Of a DNA stretch of 64,000 nucleotides, positions 1 to 6,504 are shown piece after piece (position 1 is the stretch's first letter; every line of letters starts with the position of its first letter). A program made the position numbers and the translations under genes. The stretch spans positions 1 to 64,000 of the forward strand of contig NZ_BOPH01000027.1 in assembly GCF_016863655.1 (NCBI RefSeq), read 5' to 3'. The stretch comes from Virgisporangium ochraceum (GTDB lineage Bacteria; Actinomycetota; Actinomycetes; Mycobacteriales; Micromonosporaceae). The notes beneath the pieces are model-generated. The model was not told the origin of the DNA. It saw only the letters and a program-made list of their open reading frames with translations, and searched no databases.

Positions 1-11
1 GTGCAAGATCG
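1..11. repeat. Right end of a CGATCTTGCA/TGCAAGATCG hairpin element, cut by the window edge
   Basis: TGCAAGATCG at 2-11 is identical to the right terminus of the 72-bp hairpins at 5951-6022 and 52853-52924. The rest of the element lies outside the window. The 13-mer CCTGACGAAGCAC follows at 77-89 and occurs again after the 5951 element at 6103-6115, so the two loci share more than the hairpin terminus. Confidence 0.6.
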
Positions 12-95
12 ACGCAGGCTCGACCACCGGCGCGGCCGCGAGCGGCGCCAACGCGAGCGGCGCGGCCGGGCCACGACCTGACGAAGCACCACCAG

Positions 96-157
96 CCGGT
101 CAGAGCTACTCGCCGGTCAGAGCTACCCGCCGGTCAGAGCTACTCGCCGGTCAGAGC
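96..157. repeat. 17-bp tandem repeat spanning the stop codon of the serine hydrolase
   Basis: The unit CCGGTCAGAGCTACTCG is present at 96-112, 113-129 (one change) and 130-146, with a partial copy at 147-157. On the coding (minus) strand each unit contains TGA, and the first TGA is the real stop of the upstream gene. Because 17 is not a multiple of 3, successive TGAs fall in different frames, and each unit also carries a TAG. Confidence 0.85.
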
Positions 158-1494
158 GCAGGCGCCAGCGCGTCGGCCACCGCGGCGCGGGGCTTGTCGG
201 GGTTGCCCCACGTCCAGTTGGGGTGGGCCCGGTTCGTCAGGAGCACCAGGGTCACCCGGCGCGCGGGGTCGACCAGCAGGGACGTGCCGGTGAAGCCGGT
301 GTGGCCGAAGGTCAGCGGGCGGGCGAGCTTGCCCATGAACCATGTCTGGTCCAGCTCCACGCCCAGTCCGTGGGTGGCGGTCCGGCCGGGGCGGTCGGCG
401 TCGATCGCCTGCTTGCCGGCGTTGACGTTCGTCAACATTGACCGCACGGTGTCCTCCTTGAGGATCCGCACGCCGTTGTACTCGCCGCCGTTGATCAGCA
501 TCTGACCGAGCACCGCCAGGTCGGCCGCCGTGCCGAACAGACCGGCGTGCGGGGCCACCCCGCCCATGGCGTCGGCGACCTGGTCGTGCACCACGCCCCG
601 CAGCAGACCGCGGTTGGACCGGGCGTCGGTGGCCACCAGCCGCGTCTCGCGGTCGGCGGCCGACAGCCACTCCAGCGGCTTGAACCCCGTCTCGCGCAGA
701 CCCAGGGGGCCCGTGAGCTCGTCGGCCACCAGCGACGCCAGCGGACGCCCCGCCACCTTCTCCACCAGCTGGCCGAGGACCATCAGTCCCAGGCTCGAGT
801 ACCGCATGATGCCGCCGGGAACCGCACCCGGCAGCAGCGGCGTGCCGAGCACCGCCGCGCGGTCGCGGGCCTTGGCCAGCTCGAGCCCGACCGGCAGGCC
901 GCTGGTGTGCGCCAGCAGCATCGACACGGTCACCTCGCCCTTGCGGCCGCCGGTGAACTGCGGCAGGTACCGCGCCACCGGCGCGTCGACCGCGACGGCA
1001 CCGGCGTCGACCTGGCGCAGCACGAGCAGCGCCGTGAACACCTTCGTGATCGAGGCCAGGTCGAACACCGAGTCGGGACGCATCGGGACCCGCCGGGCCA
1101 CGGGCAGCTCGACGGGACCGTGTCCGTACCGGACCGCGTCGCCGGTGGCCCCGTGCACGGTGATCTCCCCGTCGACCGCCACCAGCACGACCGCACCGGG
1201 ATGGGTGCCGTGCGCCCGGTTGTCGGGGGTCGGGCTCTGGTAGCGGCGGGCCACCGCCAGCAGCTGCTCCCCGTAGGACGCGGGTGCGGCGGCCGGCCGC
1301 ACCGTGCGTCCCGGCGTGAAAATCAACTCGTCGGGTGAGGTCGCGTCCGGGTTGACCGCATTGACCGAGGGCGGCGCCGACGAGGCGGCGACAGGTGTGC
1401 CCGGCGCCGCCGGAGCGGTTCCGCCGGGCTCCGAACAGCCGGCGACCGCGGAGGCGGCGGCCCCCGCGAGCACCGACCGGCGCGTCAGCCTCAT
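151..1494 (-). CDS. Serine hydrolase, beta-lactamase / penicillin-binding-protein fold, lipoprotein
   Basis: A 447-residue class C beta-lactamase-like serine hydrolase, probably an esterase or D-Ala-D-Ala peptidase acting outside the membrane. The N-terminus has a twin-arginine-like LTRRSVLAG and a lipobox ending at Cys20, so it should be exported and lipidated. The catalytic SxxK is SITK at about 148-151. HTSGLP follows at about 196, and the usual YxN is YSS at about 232-234, so the second motif departs from consensus. HTG near 395 resembles the third motif. Its ATG overlaps the stop of the upstream sugar dehydrogenase (ATGA), indicating co-transcription. The natural substrate cannot be told from sequence. 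Confidence 0.85.
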   Translation of the reverse strand: MRLTRRSVLAGAAASAVAGCSEPGGTAPAAPGTPVAASSAPPSVNAVNPDATSPDELIFTPGRTVRPAAAPASYGEQLLAVARRYQSPTPDNRAHGTHPGAVVLVAVDGEITVHGATGDAVRYGHGPVELPVARRVPMRPDSVFDLASITKVFTALLVLRQVDAGAVAVDAPVARYLPQFTGGRKGEVTVSMLLAHTSGLPVGLELAKARDRAAVLGTPLLPGAVPGGIMRYSSLGLMVLGQLVEKVAGRPLASLVADELTGPLGLRETGFKPLEWLSAADRETRLVATDARSNRGLLRGVVHDQVADAMGGVAPHAGLFGTAADLAVLGQMLINGGEYNGVRILKEDTVRSMLTNVNAGKQAIDADRPGRTATHGLGVELDQTWFMGKLARPLTFGHTGFTGTSLLVDPARRVTLVLLTNRAHPNWTWGNPDKPRAAVADALAPAL

Positions 1495-2831
1495 GCCGCC
1501 GGCGGGACGAGCCGGTAGACCGCGCCGGCCGCGTCGTCGGTGACCAGGAGCGAGCCGTCCCTGTCGACGGCGATGTCGACCGGGCGGCCCCAGGCCCGGC
1601 CGTCCGCCTCCAGGAAGCCGGTGACGAGGTCGCGCTGCTCACCCGGTCCCTGCGGCGTCCACGGGAAGTAGATGACCTTGTACCCCTTCGGCCTGCTGCT
1701 GTTCCACGACCCGTGCTGCGCGATCACCGCGCCGAACTTCGTGAACGTGAGGCCGAGCGGCGCCGAGTGCGCGTCGAGACCGACGTCGATCGGCGTGGCC
1801 TTGCCGCAGTCGGCGGCGGTGCCGTCGCGGTTGAGCTCGTAGTCGCGGTGGAAGGGCATCTTCCGGACCCCGTTGTCGCTGTTCGGGTTGCAGAACGGCC
1901 AGCCGTAGAAGCCGCCCTCGACCACCCGGGTGAACGGCTCGACCGGGTAGTCGTCGACGAACGCGGTGACCCGCTTGCCCCGGTCGCCCCGGCCGTCGCC
2001 GTCGGCGTCCCGGTCGTCGGGCACCAGGGTGTTGTCGCGGTTGTTGACCACGACCCACAGCTCATCGGTCCCCGGCACGAAGGCGAGACCCTCGGCGTTG
2101 CGCAACCCGCGCGCGAAGAGCTTGCGCCCGGCGTTGCTGCCCGCCGCGTCGTAGGTGTAGATCGTGGCGCGCTGCGGGTCGCTGCGGGTGTCGGAGACGC
2201 AGGCGTTGCATGTTGACGCTATTGACACGTACAGGGTGTTCCCGTACACGGCGATGTTCTTCAAGTAGTGGCCGTAGTTGCCGCGCAGCTCCGGGGTGGA
2301 GTTGTCGGGCAGCCCGTCGACGGCGACCTGGCCCGGCTGGGCCGTGGTGTCGCCGTCGTTCCACGCGTGGCGCATGACGCGGTGCGACTCGGCGATGAAC
2401 AGCTGCTGTCTGCCGCCGACCGACGCGAACACGATGTCGTGCGGCTGGCGCAGCCCGGTGACGAAGTCGGACACCTGGCCGTTCTTCAGCAGCAGCACCT
2501 TCCCGGTGCTCGGCTGCGAGACCAGCATGTTCCCGTCGGGCGTCGGCGCGATGAACCGGGCCCGGCTGATCCGGGCGTAGACCGACGCGGTCCAGCCGCC
2601 GGGCAGCTCCAGGGTGCGTGGCCGGTCGAACGGCGCCGCGGTCATCCCGGCTGGGACGGTCACCGGCACCTGCGCCCGCGGGCCGGCGGCCTCGGGCAGC
2701 GTCGACGCGCTCGGCACCGCCGACCCGGGGGTGGCGGCGGCGGGCTCGGCGCGGTCGGCGTCGTCACCGCACGCCGCGAGGCCGATGGTGGCGGCGAGCA
2801 GGGGGACGGCCAGCAGGGGCGGGAACCGCAT
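1491..2831 (-). CDS. PQQ-dependent sugar/aldose dehydrogenase-like lipoprotein
   Basis: A 446-residue exported protein with a lipobox ending at Cys21 followed by a low-complexity linker. The mature part resembles the soluble glucose / sorbosone dehydrogenase beta-propeller family: LPGGWTASVYARISRARF, a later HDIVFA, YGHYLKN, GLAFVPGTDELWVVVNNRD and a C-terminal SLLVTDDAAGAVYRLV blade. These enzymes oxidise sugars with PQQ at the cell surface. The ATG at 2831 is chosen because the signal peptide begins there; the much longer open frame upstream runs through tandem repeats. It is the first gene of a two-gene operon with the serine hydrolase. The PQQ requirement is inferred from the family. Confidence 0.8.
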   Translation of the reverse strand: MRFPPLLAVPLLAATIGLAACGDDADRAEPAAATPGSAVPSASTLPEAAGPRAQVPVTVPAGMTAAPFDRPRTLELPGGWTASVYARISRARFIAPTPDGNMLVSQPSTGKVLLLKNGQVSDFVTGLRQPHDIVFASVGGRQQLFIAESHRVMRHAWNDGDTTAQPGQVAVDGLPDNSTPELRGNYGHYLKNIAVYGNTLYVSIASTCNACVSDTRSDPQRATIYTYDAAGSNAGRKLFARGLRNAEGLAFVPGTDELWVVVNNRDNTLVPDDRDADGDGRGDRGKRVTAFVDDYPVEPFTRVVEGGFYGWPFCNPNSDNGVRKMPFHRDYELNRDGTAADCGKATPIDVGLDAHSAPLGLTFTKFGAVIAQHGSWNSSRPKGYKVIYFPWTPQGPGEQRDLVTGFLEADGRAWGRPVDIAVDRDGSLLVTDDAAGAVYRLVPPAA

Positions 2832-2904
2832 TCGGCCCACGATAGCGGGCGGGGGTCCGCCGGGGCCGGCAAAGCCGGCGAGTTCGACGCGCGTCCCCAC
2901 CGCG

Positions 2905-3016
2905 CGACGTACGCCGCACGACGGACACCGTGCGACGTACGCCGCACGACGGACACCGTGCGACGTACGCCGCACGACGGGCACCGTGCGACGTACGCCG
3001 CACGACGGGCACCGCG
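2905..3016. repeat. Four tandem 28-bp repeats, each with a 20-bp near-palindrome
   Basis: Copies start at 2905, 2933, 2961 and 2989 with exact 28-bp periodicity, followed by a decayed fifth start at 3017. Each unit centres on CGTACG inside the near-palindrome CGTGCGaCGTACGcCGCACG; the first copy is slightly diverged on its left arm. The array occupies the divergent gap between the sugar dehydrogenase (start 2831) and the dienelactone hydrolase (start 3042). That position suits a multi-copy operator, although neither neighbour encodes a regulator. There are no unique spacers, so it is not CRISPR. Confidence 0.85.
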
Positions 3017-3041
3017 CGACGGGCGGCTTAGGATCGGCCGC

Positions 3042-3770
3042 GTGAAGGATGCCATACACGCCGGAACCGTCACGATCACGACCCGTTCCGGCACCGAGAT
3101 CGAGGCCTACCTCGCCGAGCCCCTCGACACCCCCACCCAAGGTGGGATCGTGCTCATCCACCACGCTCCCGGGTTCGACCAGGGCACCAAGGAGATCGCC
3201 CGCCGGTTCGCCACCTGGGGCTACCGGACCCTGATGCCGAACCTCAACCACCGGCTCGCCCCCGGCGCCGAGCCCGACGACGCCGCCGCGGCCGCCCGCG
3301 CGAAGGGCGGCAAGGCCGACGACGAGCTGCTCGACGACGTCGCCGGCGCCGTCGCCCACCTCAAGCCCGGCAACGTCGGCGTCATCGGGCACTGCTCCGG
3401 CGGCCGCCAGTCGGTGCTCGTCGCGACCGAGCTCGACGTGCAGGCCGCCGTCGACTGCTACGGGGCGTTCGTGCTGGGCGACGCGCCCGCCGAGTTTCCG
3501 CTGCGGATGACCTCGCTCCGCGAGCGCCTGCCCGACCTGCGCGCGCCGCTGCTCGGTCTCTTCGGCAACGACGACAAGTACCCGGCGCCGGCCGAGGTCG
3601 ACGAGCTCGACAAGCTGCTCACCGAGCTGGGCAAGGACCACGAGTTCCACCGCTACGACGGCGCCGGCCACGCGTTCTTCGCCGCCGACCGGCCGTCGTA
3701 CCGGGTCGAGGCCGCCGTCGACGGCTACCAGCGGATCAAGGCCTTCTTCGCGCGACACCTGGGGGCGTGA
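3042..3770 (+). CDS. Dienelactone hydrolase family protein
   Basis: A 242-residue alpha/beta hydrolase with the dienelactone hydrolase triad: nucleophile Cys118 in GHCSGGR, an Asp in GNDDKYP (about 177-178) and His210 in DGAGHAFF. The family hydrolyses dienelactones in chlorocatechol breakdown, but many members act on other esters. The GTG start is placed where similarity begins; the longer upstream frame crosses the 28-bp repeats. The stop overlaps the next gene in TGATG, so the two are probably translated together. Confidence 0.85.
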   Translation: MKDAIHAGTVTITTRSGTEIEAYLAEPLDTPTQGGIVLIHHAPGFDQGTKEIARRFATWGYRTLMPNLNHRLAPGAEPDDAAAAARAKGGKADDELLDDVAGAVAHLKPGNVGVIGHCSGGRQSVLVATELDVQAAVDCYGAFVLGDAPAEFPLRMTSLRERLPDLRAPLLGLFGNDDKYPAPAEVDELDKLLTELGKDHEFHRYDGAGHAFFAADRPSYRVEAAVDGYQRIKAFFARHLGA

Positions 3771-4081
3771 TGTGCACCTACACCACCGAAAAAGCGGAAA
3801 TATCAGGTAGCGGCAAGGGCCGCGACGGCTGGTTCCGGCTGACCACCGCCACCGTCTACTACGACCACCCCGTCCACGCACCTCACGACCACACGCTCAA
3901 CATTGATTTCGCCGATCCGTCGGCCGGCCCGGCGGCGCGGGTCGCCGTCGAGCTGACCGCCGAGTCGGCGCTGGCGCTGGTCGACGCGATCCGGGCGGCC
4001 CTGGGCGCGGTTCCGGCCGATCTCACGGGGTTGACTCCCGAGACGGTCGCCGAGTTGCGTCGCGGTCAGGTTTCTGCCTGA
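3770..4081 (+). CDS. DUF6295 family protein
   Basis: A 103-residue soluble protein with no signal peptide, beginning MCTYTTEKAEISGSGKGRDG and continuing WFRLTTATVYYDHP. I recognise this opening as the DUF6295 family, which has no established function. A His/Asp-rich stretch (YYDHPVHAPHDHTLNIDF, about 30-47) could bind metal, but that is a guess. The ATG lies inside the stop of the dienelactone hydrolase (TGATG); a GTG three bases earlier is also possible. The palindrome TCAACATTGA lies inside this gene at 3897-3906. Confidence 0.75.
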   Translation: MCTYTTEKAEISGSGKGRDGWFRLTTATVYYDHPVHAPHDHTLNIDFADPSAGPAARVAVELTAESALALVDAIRAALGAVPADLTGLTPETVAELRRGQVSA

Positions 4082-4084
4082 AGA

Positions 4085-4128
4085 CTCCCATTGGGAGCAG
4101 TTTCGTTGGACTGTAGGTCCAACGAAAC
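4085..4128. promoter_or_regulatory. Two adjacent inverted repeats upstream of the LuxR-type regulator
   Basis: CTCCCA-T-TGGGAG lies at 4085-4097. GTTTCGTTGGAC-TGTAG-GTCCAACGAAAC at 4100-4128 is a perfect 12-bp dyad with a 5-bp centre. GGAGG follows at about 4132 and the GTG start at 4143. The pair could be an operator, possibly autoregulatory, or an mRNA hairpin in the 5' leader. There is no T-run, so a plain intrinsic terminator is less likely. Confidence 0.8.
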
Positions 4129-4142
4129 GACGGAGGCAGGCT

Positions 4143-4910
4143 GTGTCGGTCAGAGCGAACGATCTCACCCGGCTGCTCGACGTGGTGGCCGCGATGAACG
4201 AGGCCCCCGACGGCGGCTTCGAACGGGCGATGCTCACCTCCGCGGCCGAACTCGTCGCGTGCGACACGGTGTCGTACAACGAGCACCGGCTCGACACCGC
4301 GGAGGAGCTGCGTTGCCTGGCGGAGCCAAGCTACGTCGAGCGCAGCCCGGCCCGCAGGGATTATCTGCGCCACCTCGGCGGGCATCCGCCCGTCGAGGCG
4401 TGCGCACGCGGTCACCTCTCCACCGGCGACACGGCCGCGGTCTCCGACTGGCTCAGCCAGCGTGACTACCGCAAGTTGCCGATCTATGTTGACTATTTCC
4501 GTCAACGTGGAGTGGAGGACCAGCTCGTCGCCGTCGTCAAGGCGCGCGACCTGCGCACCGTGCTGGTGGTGTTCAGCCGGTCCCGCCGCGGCTTCGGCGA
4601 CCGCGACCGCGCCGTACTCAAGCTGCTCCTCCCGCACCTGCAGCACGCCGTGCGCCACCGCCGGCGGCTGGCGGCGCTCACGTCGTCGGTCGCCAGCCGG
4701 TCGACCCCGCTGGGCCCCGACCTCTGGGACCGACTCACCGAGCGCGAGCGCGACATCGTCACGTGCCTGGCCTCCGGCGGCACCGACCAGAAGATCGCCC
4801 GCACCCTCGCGATCAGCCCCCGCACCGTCGGCAAGCACCTCGAGAACGTCTACCGCAAGGTCAACGTGTCGGGCCGCGTCGCGCTCGTCGCGCAACTCGC
4901 GGCCGCGTGA
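4143..4910 (+). CDS. LuxR-type transcriptional regulator
   Basis: A 255-residue one-component regulator. Residues 1-180 form an unassigned sensor region, perhaps GAF-like. The C-terminal ~60 residues are a clear LuxR/GerE helix-turn-helix: LTERERDIVTCLASGGTDQ, then KIARTLAISPRTVGKHLENV. There is no receiver Asp pattern, so it should respond to a ligand rather than a kinase. GGAGG sits 6 nt before the GTG start. It is preceded by a strong dyad and followed on the same strand by a small ORF and the thiopeptide-type protein, which it probably controls (inference). Confidence 0.85.
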   Translation: MSVRANDLTRLLDVVAAMNEAPDGGFERAMLTSAAELVACDTVSYNEHRLDTAEELRCLAEPSYVERSPARRDYLRHLGGHPPVEACARGHLSTGDTAAVSDWLSQRDYRKLPIYVDYFRQRGVEDQLVAVVKARDLRTVLVVFSRSRRGFGDRDRAVLKLLLPHLQHAVRHRRRLAALTSSVASRSTPLGPDLWDRLTERERDIVTCLASGGTDQKIARTLAISPRTVGKHLENVYRKVNVSGRVALVAQLAAA

Positions 4911-4918
4911 AGATCTTC

Positions 4919-5002
4919 ATGAGACGCACGTGGTGGCGGGCCGGCTACGGAAAACTGCGTATGGCAACGCCACTCGTCAACATGGACGATCCCCGTCCAT
5001 GA
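4919..5002 (+). CDS. Candidate 27-residue peptide between the LuxR regulator and the thiopeptide-type protein
   Basis: An ATG at 4919 opens a 27-codon frame beginning MRRTWWRAGYGKLRM and ending in a TGA that overlaps the next gene's ATG (ATGA at 4999-5002). A GTG at 4907 overlapping the LuxR stop (GTGA) would extend it to 31 residues. Both junctions are therefore the 4-nt overlaps typical of operons here. The Shine-Dalgarno is weak (GAAGA). It lacks the Cys residues of a lanthipeptide or thiopeptide core, having only one Thr pair and no Ser or Cys. It could be a leader peptide, a small regulator or a chance frame. Confidence 0.35.
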   Translation: MRRTWWRAGYGKLRMATPLVNMDDPRP

Positions 5003-5805
5003 TGTGGCTGCGCTACGACCTGGACACCGACCTGGACGCCACTCCGGTGCACCCCGACCTGTACGCCTCGTTGGGCGGCACCGCAGCGATGCTCCTGCAC
5101 GGGCGCGCGGCCACCGACGTGTTCTTCGTACATACGCCGCGGGGCCTGCGCCTGCGGTGCCTGGCCGCCCAGCCGAACACGGCCGACGTGGCCTGGCGGG
5201 CCACCCTGGCCGAGGCAGACGCGCGCGGCCGGGTCTCGGCGTGGCGGCCCGCCCCGTTCGAGCCCGAGTCGCTGGGCCTGGGCGGCCCGGCGGCGATGGC
5301 CGCCGCGCACCGCGTCTTCACCGCCGACAGCCAGGCCTGGCTGGAGTTCCACGCGAGGGCACCCAGACCGGTACCGACGATCTCCCGCTGGGCGACGTCC
5401 CTGTTGATGGTCCGGGCGCTGGCCGACGCGCTGGCCCTGGACCCGCGTGAGTCCGACGACCTGTGGGACCGGGTCTCCCGGTCCACCCGCCGCCTGGCGG
5501 CGTTCGACCCGGCCGAGCCCGCGGTCCGCAAGCTCGCCGACGCCCTCCGCGGAGGCTGGGACCACCCCACCTCCCTCCGCGAACGGCTGTCCCCACACCA
5601 GCACGACCTCCTGGCAACCTACGAATCCACCATCGCGCCGGCCGCCAGGGAGTGGCGCACCACCGCGCAGCCCTCCTTGCGCCACGGCGCCACCCTGGCC
5701 GTGCTCTTCCACTGGAACCGGTCGGCGATGCCCGTGAGCCACCAGCGGTTGTTGGCCACCGCGCTGAGTCGCCTGGTCCCCCGCCCCACCCCGCTGGCCG
5801 CCTGA
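4999..5805 (+). CDS. Stand-alone lantibiotic-dehydratase C-terminal / thiopeptide-type biosynthesis domain protein
   Basis: A 268-residue protein resembling the SpaB C-terminal / thiopeptide-type bacteriocin biosynthesis domain (TIGR03891-like). Matching features are an opening WLRYDLD, FFVHTPRGLRLRCLA (about 42-56, like FFIRY..HLRLR), FEPESLGLGGPAAM followed by FTADSQAWLEF (about 87-117), and a C-terminal LFHWNR helix (about 236-241). In lanthipeptide enzymes this domain eliminates glutamate from Ser/Thr; stand-alone copies form the pyridine ring of thiopeptides. No glutamylation (LanB N-terminal) gene, cyclodehydratase or clear precursor is nearby, so its substrate is unknown. It lies downstream of the LuxR gene. 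Confidence 0.65.
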   Translation: MMWLRYDLDTDLDATPVHPDLYASLGGTAAMLLHGRAATDVFFVHTPRGLRLRCLAAQPNTADVAWRATLAEADARGRVSAWRPAPFEPESLGLGGPAAMAAAHRVFTADSQAWLEFHARAPRPVPTISRWATSLLMVRALADALALDPRESDDLWDRVSRSTRRLAAFDPAEPAVRKLADALRGGWDHPTSLRERLSPHQHDLLATYESTIAPAAREWRTTAQPSLRHGATLAVLFHWNRSAMPVSHQRLLATALSRLVPRPTPLAA

Positions 5806-5950
5806 CCTCGGTACACACCCGGTTCGCGTGCTGGACGTATCCGTTGGGAACGTCGCAGTCCGCTGGCCCGGCAACCCCGTTCTGTCCGTGGGCGTGGCGC
5901 ACCGGGCCAGGCCGCGCCGCTCGCGGTCGCGCCGTTGTCGAGACCTGCGC

Positions 5951-6022
5951 CGATCTTGCACTTGTGGCCGCCTCTATTTGCGGAAATGTCGCGTTTTGAT
6001 AGAGGCCACAACTGCAAGATCG
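5951..6022. terminator. 72-bp hairpin element, probable bidirectional terminator
   Basis: The ends are CGATCTTGCA and TGCAAGATCG. Inner arms TTGTGGCC..CCTCTAT and ATAGAGG.CCACAA pair around a 21-nt AT-richer loop, with a few unpaired bases. The element at 52853-52924 has the same termini, the same total length and the same convergent setting. A function in terminating transcription from both sides is inferred from position and structure. Confidence 0.7.
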
Positions 6023-6152
6023 GTGGAAAGGGACGTCGTTGGTGCCGTGGACGGCGCCGACGCGTGTCGCTGAATGCGTTGCGCCACACGGCATCTCGGG
6101 AACCTGACGAAGCACTACCGGTGTCCTGAGTCGTTGATTCGTGAGCACTCGT

Positions 6153-6222
6153 GGTTGATCGTTGTCTGAGGAGCGGAACTGCAGTGAAACTTCGCGTTCG
6201 TTCCGCGGACGACGATCAAGGC
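6153..6222. repeat. 70-bp imperfect hairpin, second element type
   Basis: TTGATCGTTGTC near the left end pairs imperfectly with GACGACGATCAA at the right end, and GAGCGGAAC pairs with GTTCGTTCC further in, around a loop of about 16 nt. It lies about 130 bp from the 5951 hairpin in the same convergent gap. Size and architecture match the other hairpins although the sequence differs. Confidence 0.55.
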
Positions 6223-6504
6223 GGCCGGCACAGACGTGGTGGGCAGACGTGCGATGACGAACAGTGGCGGCGGGGGTCCGTCCGAGCTGAATGTCGGCTT
6301 TGCCCGATCCGCGGCTGCGCGCGAACCTGCGACTCGGGACGCCAGGTCCGGGACACCCGCCCACACGTACGCATCCCGCGCCGCTGGGGCCGGAGCACCA
6401 CGTACCCCGCCCCACACGCGCCCAGCGTCGAGCGCCGCCCACGCCCGTGCTCCTGTGACGCCCACGCGTTTCTGGGACAGCCGCACGAGGAACGGCCGCG
6501 TGGG

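Larger units (their letters stand above)
5806..6504. other. 699-bp convergent intergenic region holding two hairpin elements
   Basis: The stretch lies between the ends of the thiopeptide-type gene (+) and the nucleotidyltransferase gene (-). It is less GC-biased than its neighbours and open frames in it look like chance. It contains the 72-bp hairpin at 5951-6022, a second imperfect hairpin at 6153-6222, and the 13-mer CCTGACGAAGCAC at 6103-6115 shared with position 77. I see nothing gene-like in the remainder. Confidence 0.7.

Noticed and set aside
2905..3016. CRISPR array
   Set aside because: The 28-bp units are directly adjacent with no unique spacers and no cas genes are in the window.
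6115..6486. 123-codon minus-strand frame in the 5.8-6.5 kb gap
   Set aside because: It runs across the 6153-6222 hairpin, has no Shine-Dalgarno or family motif, and its codon use is unlike the neighbouring genes.
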